From Sva-07 sp031426215 (GTDB taxonomy: Bacteria; Actinomycetota; Acidimicrobiia; Acidimicrobiales; Ilumatobacteraceae): a DNA stretch of 24,200 nt. The DNA lies in assembly GCA_031426215.1 (NCBI GenBank), contig JANPKU010000059.1:1-24200 (forward strand). The letters run 5' to 3'. Below, in pieces: positions 7,639 through 15,287 of this stretch. Numbering within the stretch: the first letter of the stretch is position 1; each line of letters starts with the position of its first letter. A program made the translations under genes and the position numbers. The notes below the pieces were generated by a model that saw nothing but the letters and a program-made list of their open reading frames with translations, ran no database searches and was not told the origin of the DNA.

Positions 7639-8430
7639 TCACGCGTCGACCGGCCGGCGTCGCACGACGAGCCACCCGATCAAGATTGCGAGGAAGTACA
7701 GCACGATCATCGGGACACCGAGCAGCGCCATCGTCACCGGGTCGCCCGACGGTGTGATCACCGCAGCGATCACCGCGATGCTGACGAGTGCCAGGCGCCA
7801 ACTCGCGAGGAGACGTTTGGGTGTCACCACGCCGAGCGCCTGGAGGCCGAACACGAAAACGGGCAGCATGAACCCGAGCCCGAACGCGAAGATCATCAGA
7901 CCGATCAACGAGACATAGCTCTGGACGGAGTACACCTGACTGACATCGGAGCCGGACCAGCCGATCAGGAAGTCGAGTGCCTGACCGGTGGTGAGGTACG
8001 CGAGGCCTCCGCCGGCGAGGAAGAGCACGACGGACACTCCAACGACCGGCACCGCCCACTTCTTCTCCTTCGTGTTCAGCGCCGGAACGATGAAGCGCCA
8101 GACCTGCCACATGATGACCGGGAGGGCGGCCACGATGCCGCCGTACAGGCCGACACGGACGCGGGTGGCCAGGCCTTCGGTAGGGCTGAACACGAACAAG
8201 TCGGGATCGCAGAAATCTTCGGGCTTGCGAGTACAGAGGTCGACGTAGGGTCGCAGCAGGAAGTCGAGCACCTGGTCGTAGAACGCGATGATCAGAACCA
8301 TCCCGACTGCGATGGCGAGCGCCGCACGGATGATGCGCACCCGCAGCTCGGCGAGATGCTCCGTGAGCGTCATCGTGTCGATGGGATCGCCGGCGTCGGC
8401 GTCGGCGGACACGTCCTGCTCGGCGGTCAT
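7639..8430 (-). CDS. tatC: Twin-arginine translocase subunit TatC
   Basis: A 263-residue integral membrane protein. TatC binds the twin-arginine signal peptide and, with TatA/B-type subunits, exports folded proteins across the plasma membrane. The N-terminal cytoplasmic signature is visible as EHLAELRVRI (residues 24-33). Six hydrophobic helices follow, with the conserved PVIMWQVWRFIVPAL segment at the second and a loop rich in Thr/Pro (ITPSGDPVTM) before the last pair. An acidic N-terminal extension of about 20 residues precedes the signature. The ATG at 8430 overlaps the tatB stop as ATGA. Confidence 0.95.
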   Translation of the reverse strand: MTAEQDVSADADAGDPIDTMTLTEHLAELRVRIIRAALAIAVGMVLIIAFYDQVLDFLLRPYVDLCTRKPEDFCDPDLFVFSPTEGLATRVRVGLYGGIVAALPVIMWQVWRFIVPALNTKEKKWAVPVVGVSVVLFLAGGGLAYLTTGQALDFLIGWSGSDVSQVYSVQSYVSLIGLMIFAFGLGFMLPVFVFGLQALGVVTPKRLLASWRLALVSIAVIAAVITPSGDPVTMALLGVPMIVLYFLAILIGWLVVRRRPVDA

Positions 8431-8888
8431 GTCGCCGAACCCGCCTGTCGTGGTGGATCACCGGGCGTCGCCACCTGGTCGTAACCAGGATCGGCGAGCG
8501 GCTGGAGGGGACGGTCGCCGTTCCGGGTCGGGTCGGCGGTGCCGGCAGTCGGAGCGGCCCAGTCGGCGGCCGGGGATGGGTCTTCGACCCCTTCACCCAC
8601 ACGTTCGGCCGCCTGTGCGATGTCGAGCACCCGTTGCTCGGCTTCGGCTTCGGCCATGAGCTTCTTCGGGTCGGCGGCGTTGCGCACCAGGTTCGCGGTT
8701 TCTCGCATCTCCCGCATCGGTTCGTCGAGCGCCGATTTCAGCTCGGATTGGAAGCCGGTGCTCATCTTCTTCAGCTCGGAATAGGTCTTGGTGAACTTGC
8801 GAACGGCGTCGGGAAGTTTCTCCGGGCCGAGCACCACGAGCGCGAGCAGCAAGATGACGACGATCTCGCTGCCTTGCAGATTGAACAC
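8427..8888 (-). CDS. tatB: Sec-independent translocase TatA/TatB-family protein (TatB-like)
   Basis: A 153-residue protein with one N-terminal membrane helix (EIVVILLLALVVLGP), an amphipathic helix (EKLPDAVRKFTKTYSELKKM) and a long charged, Pro-rich tail. The MFxxxxSE start, the GPE hinge and the long tail fit TatB better than TatA; many actinobacterial annotations would use either name. It works with TatC in export of folded proteins. The start is GTG at 8888. A TAGACT hexamer at 8895-8900 (minus strand) ends 6 bases before the GTG with no Shine-Dalgarno, so transcription probably begins at the start codon. It is the first gene of tatB-tatC-helY-(lipid-kinase-like). The position matches tatA in the mycobacterial cluster. 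No separate tatA is in the window. Confidence 0.85.
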   Translation of the reverse strand: MFNLQGSEIVVILLLALVVLGPEKLPDAVRKFTKTYSELKKMSTGFQSELKSALDEPMREMRETANLVRNAADPKKLMAEAEAEQRVLDIAQAAERVGEGVEDPSPAADWAAPTAGTADPTRNGDRPLQPLADPGYDQVATPGDPPRQAGSAT

Positions 8889-8894
8889 GGCCGC

Positions 8895-8900
8895 AGTCTA
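8895..8900 (-). promoter_or_regulatory. Leaderless -10 hexamer TAGACT for the tatB operon
   Basis: TAGACT on the minus strand, then GCGGCC, then the GTG start at 8888. The 6-base spacing would put the first transcribed base on the start codon. Confidence 0.5.
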
Positions 8901-8923
8901 CGGGCCTGCCATCATGAGTCGGA

Positions 8924-9655
8924 GTGCAGCAGAGTCTTCCTTCCCTCCTGGATCCGCCGATCACCTTCGCTCACCGTGGTGCGCGAGCGCACGCACCCGA
9001 GAACACGCTCGAAGCATTCGAGTTGGGCCTGCGGTTGGGCGCATCGGGCCTCGAGAGCGACGTGTGGATGACCGCCGACGGGATCGCCGTCCTCGATCAC
9101 GACGGTGTGGTCAAGAAGGGGATGCGCAAGCGCCCGATCTCCGAGTTCCACCGGGCCGACCTACCCGGGCACATCCCGACACTGCACGAGCTCCTGCAGA
9201 CATGCGGTACCGGCTACTCGCTGTCACTGGACCTGAAGGATCCCGACTCTGCGGCAGCGATCGTCGAGGTGATCAGCGAGGTCGACATGTCGCTCTTGGA
9301 GAGAACCTGGCTGTGTGAACCGAGCCTCAACCGGGTGATCGAGCTTCGTGAGCACTTCGGTGACTCACCGATCCGGCTGTTGCAGACCACACGGCTCGAC
9401 CGCATCAAGGGAACGCCGGAGCGACGTGCCGAGTACCTGGCCCGCCACCACATCGACGGCATCAACTTGCATCGAACGGACTGGACCGGTGGACTGGTCG
9501 CGCTGTTCCACCGCTTCGGTCAGATCACCTTCGGGTGGGACATGCAACACGAGCACGAGCTCCGTGAAGGCTTGCGGATGGGCCTCGACGCCGTCTACAG
9601 CGATCACGTCGACAGGATGAGCGACGCATTCCGTGCGGAGATCGGCAATCCCTGA
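8924..9655 (+). CDS. Glycerophosphodiester phosphodiesterase
   Basis: A 243-residue GDPD-family protein. These enzymes split glycerophosphodiesters, which arise from deacylated phospholipids, into glycerol-3-phosphate and an alcohol. The signature is clear: HRGARAHAPENTLEAF (residues 17-32) with His17, Arg18, Glu26 and Asn27, then ESDVWMTADGIAVLDHD (44-60) with metal-binding Glu44 and Asp46 and catalytic His59. The TIM-barrel ends with GWDMQHEHE and a final GLDAVYSDHVD strand. No signal peptide is seen, so it should be cytoplasmic. The start is GTG at 8924, the only in-frame start before the motif; the bases just before it (GGAG) sit too close for a normal Shine-Dalgarno. It is the only + strand gene between tatB and lepB, and ends 3 bases from the lepB stop. 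Confidence 0.9.
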   Translation: MQQSLPSLLDPPITFAHRGARAHAPENTLEAFELGLRLGASGLESDVWMTADGIAVLDHDGVVKKGMRKRPISEFHRADLPGHIPTLHELLQTCGTGYSLSLDLKDPDSAAAIVEVISEVDMSLLERTWLCEPSLNRVIELREHFGDSPIRLLQTTRLDRIKGTPERRAEYLARHHIDGINLHRTDWTGGLVALFHRFGQITFGWDMQHEHELREGLRMGLDAVYSDHVDRMSDAFRAEIGNP

Positions 9656-9658
9656 CGG

Positions 9659-10285
9659 TTACAGCCACTGCCAGTGGTTCTGCGGCCAGAACACCACGAA
9701 CGCCCGTCCCACCAGGTCGTCGTCGGTGATCGTGCCGATCACGCGCGAATCCTGCGAACCGCCGCGGTTGTCACCCATCACGAACACGTGGTTGTCGGGA
9801 ACCACGCCGTCGAGCACGTAGTCGCCGCCACAGTCGGTCGGCGTCACCACTTCAGGATCGAGGTAGGGCTCGTTCAGGACCCGACCATCGATGAGCACCG
9901 TGCAGTTGCGCACCTCGACGGATTCGCCCGGGAGGCCGATCACCCGCTTGATCAGATCGCGTTCTGACGCCCCGGTGATCTGGTGCAAGACGACTACGTC
10001 GCCGCGGTTCGGATCGTGCAACCGGTACGACAACTTGTTGACGAAGACACGGTCTCCCGTGTCGAGCGTGGAGAACATCGACTCGCCCTCGACCACGAAG
10101 TGGGCGATCACGAAGGTGCGTACGACGAACGCCACCAGCAACGCAACCGCAATGACGACCAACCAGTCGAAGAACGCTCGGGCACCCGAAGGGAGCTTCG
10201 GCTTTCCCGCGCCGTCGCCGGGCGGATCGTCAGGTGGCGTCTCGGGCGGGCCAGCAGGGGGTGGGGTGATGGTCTCGGACGTCAC
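9659..10285 (-). CDS. lepB: Signal peptidase I
   Basis: A 208-residue type I signal peptidase, which removes signal peptides from exported proteins at the outer face of the membrane. A Pro-rich cytoplasmic N-terminus is followed by one membrane helix (about 40-60). The catalytic serine is Ser69 in EGESM (box B), the general base is Lys113 in LIKRVIGLPGE (box D), and box E is GDNRGGSQDSR (171-181). The usual SMxPTL reads SMFSTL here, so the common proline is serine. The start is GTG at 10285, with GGAG upstream. It lies 21 bases after pafA and is probably co-transcribed with it. Confidence 0.93.
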   Translation of the reverse strand: MTSETITPPPAGPPETPPDDPPGDGAGKPKLPSGARAFFDWLVVIAVALLVAFVVRTFVIAHFVVEGESMFSTLDTGDRVFVNKLSYRLHDPNRGDVVVLHQITGASERDLIKRVIGLPGESVEVRNCTVLIDGRVLNEPYLDPEVVTPTDCGGDYVLDGVVPDNHVFVMGDNRGGSQDSRVIGTITDDDLVGRAFVVFWPQNHWQWL

Positions 10286-10306
10286 GAAGCTCCAACGGTA
10301 ACGCGC

Positions 10307-11665
10307 TCAGAGCGATTCGATGAGGCGCTCGACGCGTTCATCGCGGCTCTTGAACGGGTCCTTGCACAAGACGGTGCGTTGCGCCTGGTCGTTGAGCTTC
10401 AGGTGCACCCAGTCGACGGTGTAGTCGCGCTTGCGTTCCTTGGCTCGCTTGACGAAGTCGCCACGCAGGCGAGCCCGCGTGGTCTGTGGGGGGACATCGA
10501 TGGCCTGGTCGATGTCGGCGTCGGTACAGATCCGCTCGATCATGCCGCGGTCCTGCAGTTTGTAGAACGGGCTGCGAGCCCGCGACACATCGTGATACTG
10601 CAGATCGAGCAGCTGCACGCGAGCGTGCCCGAACGGCAGGTCGTGGCGTTCGCGGAACGCCTCCAGGAGCTTGTACTTGATCACCCAGTCGACCTCACGG
10701 TCGAGCAACAGCGGATCGTCCTCGATCGTGGTGATGCAGTGCTCCCACATCTCGAGCGCCTTCATCTCCAGCGGCGGAAAGCCTTGCGAGTCCGCATAGC
10801 GCAATGCTCGGTCGAGGTACTCACGCTGGATGTCGAGCGCCGACAACTCGCGGCCGTTCGCGAGGCGCACCGTTCGACGACACGTGATGTCGTGGCTGAT
10901 CTCGCGGATCGCACGGATCGGGTTCTCGAGGGTCATGTCGCGCAGCACCACGTTGGGATCTTCGAGCATGCGGAGCATGCAGGCGGCCGCGCCGACCTTG
11001 ACGAAGTTGGTGTACTCGCTCATGTTGGAGTCGCCGACGATGACATGCAGGCGTCGGTACTTCTCGGCGTCAGCGTGAGGTTCGTCGCGAGTGTTGATGA
11101 TCGGGCGGCTGCGGGTGGTCGCCGACGACACACCCTCCCAGATGTGCTCGGCGCGCTGAGCGATCGAGTACGTGGCTCCCCTGGCAGTCTGCAGCACCTT
11201 GCCGGCGCCGGCATAGATCTGACGTGAGACGAAGAACGGGATGAGCACTTCTGCGTAGTGGCCGAGATCGTCCTCCCGACGGGTCAGATAGTTCTCGTGA
11301 CACCCGTAGGAGTTGCCGGCCGAATCGGTGTTGTTCTTGAACAGGTAGATCGTGCCCCTGATCGACTCCTCCGCAAGGCGCTGCTCGGCCGACTCGACGA
11401 GCTGTTCGAGGATCCGCTCGCCAGCTTTGTCGTGAACCACCAGTTCGTACAGCGAGTCGCACTCCGGCGTGGCGTACTCGGGATGCGAGCCGACGTCGAG
11501 GTACAACCGGGCCCCGTTCTGGAGAAACACATTGGAACTGCGTCCCCACGACACCACTCGGCGAAAGAGGTAACGGGCGACCTCGTCGGGGCTGAGACGG
11601 CGTTGGCCTCGAAGGGTGCAGGTGACGCCGTACTCGTTCTCGAGTCCGTAGATACGTCGCTCCAT
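10307..11665 (-). CDS. pafA: Pup-protein ligase PafA
   Basis: A 452-residue protein, the same length as mycobacterial PafA and near-identical in many stretches. PafA uses ATP to phosphorylate the C-terminal glutamate of Pup and joins it to substrate lysines through an isopeptide bond. It belongs to the carboxylate-amine ligase (glutamine synthetase-like) fold. The Mg-ATP residue Glu9 (GLENEYG) and catalytic Asp57 (LYLDVGSHPEYAT) are in place. The YLFKNNTDSAGNSYGCHEN, INTRDEPHADAEKYRRLH and VIVGDSNMSE blocks are complete. The C-terminus VHLKLNDQAQRTVLCKDPF is diagnostic of PafA rather than Dop. The ATG at 11665 is used; the frame stays open upstream into 11971 but that part is not conserved. 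TAGGTT lies 7 bases before the ATG, with no Shine-Dalgarno. lepB follows, where Mycobacterium has pafB and pafC. Confidence 0.96.
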   Translation of the reverse strand: MERRIYGLENEYGVTCTLRGQRRLSPDEVARYLFRRVVSWGRSSNVFLQNGARLYLDVGSHPEYATPECDSLYELVVHDKAGERILEQLVESAEQRLAEESIRGTIYLFKNNTDSAGNSYGCHENYLTRREDDLGHYAEVLIPFFVSRQIYAGAGKVLQTARGATYSIAQRAEHIWEGVSSATTRSRPIINTRDEPHADAEKYRRLHVIVGDSNMSEYTNFVKVGAAACMLRMLEDPNVVLRDMTLENPIRAIREISHDITCRRTVRLANGRELSALDIQREYLDRALRYADSQGFPPLEMKALEMWEHCITTIEDDPLLLDREVDWVIKYKLLEAFRERHDLPFGHARVQLLDLQYHDVSRARSPFYKLQDRGMIERICTDADIDQAIDVPPQTTRARLRGDFVKRAKERKRDYTVDWVHLKLNDQAQRTVLCKDPFKSRDERVERLIESL

Positions 11666-11672
11666 CAACCGC

Positions 11673-11678
11673 AACCTA
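11673..11678 (-). promoter_or_regulatory. Leaderless -10 hexamer TAGGTT for pafA
   Basis: TAGGTT, then GCGGTTG, then ATG at 11665, all on the minus strand. The hexamer is identical to the one before dop and fits a transcript starting at or one base before the ATG. Confidence 0.5.
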
Positions 11679-11703
11679 TCGACACCCGCGGGGCCCTGCC
11701 CGG

Positions 11704-12531
11704 TCAGGCTCGCCGGAACCGGATCGCCGCGCCAGGTCGGGTCTGTACGAGATCGAACAGGTCGTCGGGCTCGACGACGGCGATCACCGGATAGCCACCG
11801 GTGGTCGGGTGGTTGGCCAGCATCACGATCGGTTCGCCGGACGGAGTGATCTGGATCGCTCCCGGTACGAGACCGATACTCGACATCTGCAGTTCGGATC
11901 GTGTGGTCCTGGCGAATTCTCCGGTCTCGAGCCGCACACCGACGCGGCTCAGTTCGTTCGTGACCCGCCACGGCCTCGACACCAGAGCCTGGCGTCCCCC
12001 GATGAACCAGTCGTGCTGCGGTCCGTCCCAGATCCGCACGGTCACGTCGTCGCGGCGTCGGTCAGGTGCGAGGTCGGCGACGAGGTCGGAACCGGGATCG
12101 ACACCGGCGTCCAGCAGGTCGTCGGTGCGCAGCAGCGCGGGGCCGAGATGACCGAGCGTGTCGGTGCTGCGTGACCCGAGCACCGGATCGACATCGACCC
12201 CGCCTCGTATCGACAGGTACGCCCACACCGAGTCGGCGGGCGCATCGACACGGAAGCGGTCACCCGTGGCGAGCGTGTGGCGGCTCGCGTCGGTGCTGCG
12301 AGCGACGACAATCGGTCGCAGCGCCTCCACGACCAGCGCCCCGAGGGTTTCGATCGTGGCGACGTCGGGCCGATTGCCGACCAGCCGATTCATCAGGTCG
12401 TGCGTACGTCGGTCGACCGCGCCGGCCGCGGGCACACCAACGTGAGCGAACCCGCAGCGGCCCTGGTCCTGCACCGTGGTGGCGAAGCCGACCTGGACGA
12501 TTCGCAGCGCCCCGGTCGATGCCTGCACCAT
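11704..12531 (-). CDS. pxpC: 5-oxoprolinase subunit PxpC (biotin-dependent carboxyltransferase-like)
   Basis: A 275-residue protein of the PxpC/KipA family (carboxyltransferase domain, subdomain A and B). With PxpA and PxpB it hydrolyses 5-oxoproline (pyroglutamate) to glutamate using ATP. The family signature is visible as ATTVQDQGRCGF followed by GVPAAGAVDRR near the N-terminus, and PTTGGYPVIAVV near the C-terminus. The usual ADxQTTGGYP is LANHPTTGGYP here. The ATG at 12531 overlaps the TAA of pxpB by one base (TAATG). It is the last gene of pxpA-pxpB-pxpC and stops 38 bases before the pafA start. Confidence 0.9.
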   Translation of the reverse strand: MVQASTGALRIVQVGFATTVQDQGRCGFAHVGVPAAGAVDRRTHDLMNRLVGNRPDVATIETLGALVVEALRPIVVARSTDASRHTLATGDRFRVDAPADSVWAYLSIRGGVDVDPVLGSRSTDTLGHLGPALLRTDDLLDAGVDPGSDLVADLAPDRRRDDVTVRIWDGPQHDWFIGGRQALVSRPWRVTNELSRVGVRLETGEFARTTRSELQMSSIGLVPGAIQITPSGEPIVMLANHPTTGGYPVIAVVEPDDLFDLVQTRPGAAIRFRRA

Positions 12532-13133
12532 TACGCCTGAACCATCACGAATCGCACGGCTCGACCGGGGCGCAACAGCGCCGGCGGGTCACGCTCGACA
12601 TCCCAGAGTGCTGTCGCCGTGTGGCCGATCAGGTACCAACCGCCAGGTGATGCAGAGGGATACACACAGGTGTATCCCGCGGCGATCCCCACTGATCCAG
12701 CAGGTACCGACGTGCGCGGCGTGTCACGCCTTGGCACATGGAGGCGACGGTCGATGCCGCGCAAGTAGCCGAACCCAGGGCTGAACCCGCAAAATGCCAC
12801 CTCGTAGATCCCCGTCGCGTGGAGGCGCACGACGTCGTCCACCGAGACCTGTGCCGCGTACGCCAGGTCAGCGATGTCGGGCCCGTCATAGACCACCTCG
12901 ATCGTGAGTGGAGGCTCGCGCTCCATCCACACCGCTGCCGGCACCACGGTGTCGAGCACCAGCCCGATCGCATCGTGGCGTCGACGCTCGCACCGGACGA
13001 CGACGGAGGCCTCGGCTGGAACGACCTCCTCGACGCCCTTAACGTCCATCGCCTGCAGCGCGTCGGCCCACGCTGCCGGAGCCGTGATGTCGTCCACCAG
13101 CCACGCGGTGGGTCCGTAGGGCCACCGATTCAT
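12531..13133 (-). CDS. pxpB: 5-oxoprolinase subunit PxpB
   Basis: A 200-residue protein of the PxpB/KipI family, the partner of PxpC in the 5-oxoprolinase complex. The signature is complete: EVAFCGFSPGFGYLRGID, VPRRDTPRTSVPAGSVGIA, then PSASPGGWYLIGHT. I use the ATG at 13133 (MNRWPYGPTAW), since the frame upstream reads as an arginine/serine-rich shadow of pxpA. The KipI name refers to a Bacillus sporulation kinase inhibitor, but the neighbouring PxpA and PxpC make the oxoprolinase role far more likely. It lies 28 bases after the pxpA stop. Confidence 0.9.
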   Translation of the reverse strand: MNRWPYGPTAWLVDDITAPAAWADALQAMDVKGVEEVVPAEASVVVRCERRRHDAIGLVLDTVVPAAVWMEREPPLTIEVVYDGPDIADLAYAAQVSVDDVVRLHATGIYEVAFCGFSPGFGYLRGIDRRLHVPRRDTPRTSVPAGSVGIAAGYTCVYPSASPGGWYLIGHTATALWDVERDPPALLRPGRAVRFVMVQA

Positions 13134-13161
13134 CGTGGCGTCGTCGGACGGTGTGCGCAGG

Positions 13162-13923
13162 TCATGAGGTGAATCGGTAGACGCCGACCCCTGCGACATC
13201 GAGCGCGGAACGGACGGCGCGAGCGAGATCGACGGCACCGACGGTGTCGCCGTGAACGCAGATCGAACGGGCACGAATGCTCACCACGGTGCCGTCGACT
13301 GCGACCACCTCGTTGTCGGTGGCGATCCGGACAGCGCGCTCGGCCACCTCGTCGGGGTCGGTCAGCACACTCCCCGGTTCGCGGCGCGGCACCAGTCCGC
13401 CGTCGGGCCGGTACGCACGATCGGCGAACGCCTCGGGAACCGATTCCAGCCCCGCCGCATCGGCCGCAGCAAGTAGCTCGGAGCCGGGAAGACCCAAGAT
13501 CGCGAGCGACGGGTCGTACTCCGCGGCAGCTGCGACGAGCGCTTCGGCAGCCGACGGGTGTGTCGCTGTCGTGTGGTAGAGCGCCCCGTGCGGTTTGACA
13601 TAGGCCACTTCTGCGCCGGCCACCTGGGCGAACGCATCGAGGGCGCCCAGTTGGTAGAGCACGGCATCGCGTAGTTCGTTCGGGGCCATGTCGAGATGTC
13701 GGCGTCCGAAACCGGGGAGGTCGGGATATGACACCTGCGCCCCGATCGCCACGTCGTTCTGTACGGCAAGCACGCACGTGGCCCGCAGCACCGAGGGATC
13801 GCCGGCGTGGAAGCCGCAGGCCACGTTGGCGCTCGTCACGATGCCCAACATCGCCGCGTCGTCACCGAGCGTCCAGACCCCGTACGACTCCCCGAGGTCG
13901 CTGTTCACGTCGATCGAGACCAT
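13162..13923 (-). CDS. pxpA: 5-oxoprolinase subunit PxpA (LamB/YcsF family)
   Basis: A 253-residue protein of the LamB/YcsF family. PxpA carries out the 5-oxoproline ring opening in complex with PxpB and PxpC. The signature blocks are IDVNSDLGESYG (residues 4-15), MLGIVTSANVACGFHAGDP, IGAQVSYPDLPGFGRR, VKPHGALYH and a final SICVHGDT. The ATG at 13923 is used because homology begins there; TACGAT lies 6 bases upstream with no Shine-Dalgarno. The gene starts 40 bases from the divergent isochorismatase-family gene. The product recovers glutamate from pyroglutamate, which forms spontaneously from glutamine and from N-terminal Gln/Glu of peptides. Confidence 0.93.
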   Translation of the reverse strand: MVSIDVNSDLGESYGVWTLGDDAAMLGIVTSANVACGFHAGDPSVLRATCVLAVQNDVAIGAQVSYPDLPGFGRRHLDMAPNELRDAVLYQLGALDAFAQVAGAEVAYVKPHGALYHTTATHPSAAEALVAAAAEYDPSLAILGLPGSELLAAADAAGLESVPEAFADRAYRPDGGLVPRREPGSVLTDPDEVAERAVRIATDNEVVAVDGTVVSIRARSICVHGDTVGAVDLARAVRSALDVAGVGVYRFTS

Positions 13924-13929
13924 GCGCCG

Positions 13930-13935
13930 ATCGTA
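13930..13935 (-). promoter_or_regulatory. Leaderless -10 hexamer TACGAT for pxpA
   Basis: TACGAT, then CGGCGC, then ATG at 13923, on the minus strand. The 6-base spacing predicts a transcript starting at the ATG. Confidence 0.5.
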
Positions 13936-13950
13936 CGCCAACGCTTGGGC

Positions 13951-13956
13951 TACGTT
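13951..13956 (+). promoter_or_regulatory. Leaderless -10 hexamer TACGTT for the isochorismatase-family gene
   Basis: TACGTT, then CGCCGTC, then ATG at 13964. The divergent pxpA promoter lies only 15 bases away, so the two cannot easily be occupied by RNA polymerase at once. Confidence 0.5.
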
Positions 13957-13963
13957 CGCCGTC

Positions 13964-14527
13964 ATGACCTCACTCCAGAATCGACCGAACGCGGCGCTGA
14001 TCGTGATCGACATGCAGCGCGGCGTCATCGCCGACGCCGTCGGCGTCGACGAGGTCGTCGCCAACATCAACACCCTCGTCGACAAAGCTCGTGCTGAAGG
14101 TGTGCCGGTGATCTGGGTGCAGCACTCCGACGACGAACTCTCCCAGGGCTCCGACGCGTGGCAGTACGTCGACGAACTCCAGCGCGCCGACGACGAGCCT
14201 GTCGTCCACAAGACCTACGGCGACTCGTTCGAGGACACCGATCTCGAGTCGATCCTGTCGGAGCAGTCTGTGGGTCATCTCGTCGTCACCGGAGCGCAGA
14301 CCGATGCGTGCATCCGCTCGACGCTGCACGGCGCCCTCGCTCGGGGCTACGACGCGACGCTGGTCGCCGACGCCCACACCACTGAAGACATGCGTCAGTG
14401 GGGCTCACCCATCAGCGCCGACCAGGCAATCGAGTACACCAACCTCTACTGGAGTTTCTCGAACGCGCCGGACCGGACCGGCACCACGGTCCCCACCGCC
14501 GAGGTGAACTTCACGCCGGCCAGCTGA
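13964..14527 (+). CDS. Isochorismatase-family cysteine hydrolase
   Basis: A 187-residue cysteine hydrolase of the isochorismatase fold. The catalytic triad is visible: Asp16 in VIDMQRGV, Lys83 in VVHKTYGDSF and Cys116 in TGAQTDACIRSTLHGA. The family includes nicotinamidases, carbamoylases, ureidoacrylate hydrolases and isochorismatases, and this sequence does not decide among them. The short length argues for a single-domain amidase-like enzyme rather than an enterobactin-type isochorismatase with a carrier domain. The ATG at 13964 is chosen because the family N-terminus (ALIVIDMQ) follows at once. It is divergent from pxpA, so a link to amide or lactam breakdown is possible but unproven. Confidence 0.87.
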   Translation: MTSLQNRPNAALIVIDMQRGVIADAVGVDEVVANINTLVDKARAEGVPVIWVQHSDDELSQGSDAWQYVDELQRADDEPVVHKTYGDSFEDTDLESILSEQSVGHLVVTGAQTDACIRSTLHGALARGYDATLVADAHTTEDMRQWGSPISADQAIEYTNLYWSFSNAPDRTGTTVPTAEVNFTPAS

Positions 14528-14556
14528 CGCTCAGCTCCGCCCCGAACCCCTCACGG

Positions 14557-14601
14557 AATTGCCCGGGATCGTGACGGTGAGCGTCACGATCCGGGACAAT
14601 T
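14557..14601. terminator. Bidirectional terminator between the isochorismatase-family gene and prcA
   Basis: Two 20-base arms (14557-14576 and 14582-14601) pair with two mismatches around a 5-base loop (GTGAG). The outer ends are AATT and AATTTT, so the hairpin can serve both convergent genes. It occupies most of the 91-base gap. Confidence 0.75.
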
Positions 14602-14618
14602 TTGGGAGATGGCGGAGA

Positions 14619-15287
14619 TCAGGCGCCGAGTTCGGCGTTGGTCAGTCGATGGAAGCAGCGGCGACCATTGGTGCGAGCAAGGTCTGCTACTTCGAGATCA
14701 TCGTCGGCAATCTCGCGATCCGGTCCGCCGACCGCCGTGCGTCCGAGTGCGATGGCCGACGGCCGGTCGAGCCCGTCGGTCCAGGTCTCGGCGAGACGAG
14801 CGTTGATGGCCTCCGCGTCGCCACCGATCGCTGCGTAGTCACGTTCGTCCATCACGGTGCCGTCGTAGAGGATGTGGAACATCTGATCGCCCGCCGGCTC
14901 GAGGCCCACCTCGGCGACGAGGATCTCGACTTCCATCGGCTTCATCTCGTGAGTGAAGATCGTTCCGAGCATCTGGGCGTAGCTGTTGGCGAGGCTCCGG
15001 GCGTCGACATCGTCACGCGAGTACTGGAAGCCCTTCAGGTCAGCCGCCCTCACCCCGGCGACGCGCAGTTGGTCGAACTCGTTGTACTTGCCAACGCCGG
15101 CGAACGCGATGCGGTCGTAGATCTCGCTCACCTTGCGCAGTGTCTCCGAGGCGTTCTCGGCGACGATCACGATGCCGTCGGCGTAGCGGACCGCGGCCAG
15201 CGCCCGCCCGCGGGCGATGCCCTTGCGCGCGAAGTCGGCGCGATCCTTCATCATCTGCTCGGGGGCGACGTAGAACGGCATGCTCAT
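14619..15287 (-). CDS. prcA: Proteasome alpha subunit PrcA
   Basis: A 222-residue proteasome alpha-type protein. Seven copies form each outer ring of the 20S core and gate entry of unfolded substrates. The N-terminus MSMPFYVAPEQMMKDRADFA, followed by RKGIARG, matches the actinobacterial gating tail and helix H0. The VAENASETLRKVSEIYDRI and GKYNEFDQLR blocks are typical. No N-terminal threonine nucleophile is expected in alpha subunits, and none is present. It is slightly shorter than mycobacterial PrcA (about 248) because the C-terminal tail is missing. The ATG at 15287 overlaps the prcB stop as ATGA, so the two subunits are co-translated. The open frame upstream to 15446 is prcB shadow. Confidence 0.95.
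   Translation of the reverse strand: MSMPFYVAPEQMMKDRADFARKGIARGRALAAVRYADGIVIVAENASETLRKVSEIYDRIAFAGVGKYNEFDQLRVAGVRAADLKGFQYSRDDVDARSLANSYAQMLGTIFTHEMKPMEVEILVAEVGLEPAGDQMFHILYDGTVMDERDYAAIGGDAEAINARLAETWTDGLDRPSAIALGRTAVGGPDREIADDDLEVADLARTNGRRCFHRLTNAELGA

Noticed and set aside
6039..7757. 572-codon + strand frame
   Set aside because: It is antisense to helY and tatC, with no recognisable motif.
11666..11971. N-terminal extension of PafA
   Set aside because: The Arg-rich extension is the shadow of pxpC; PafA homology and the Glu9/Asp57 numbering fit the ATG at 11665.
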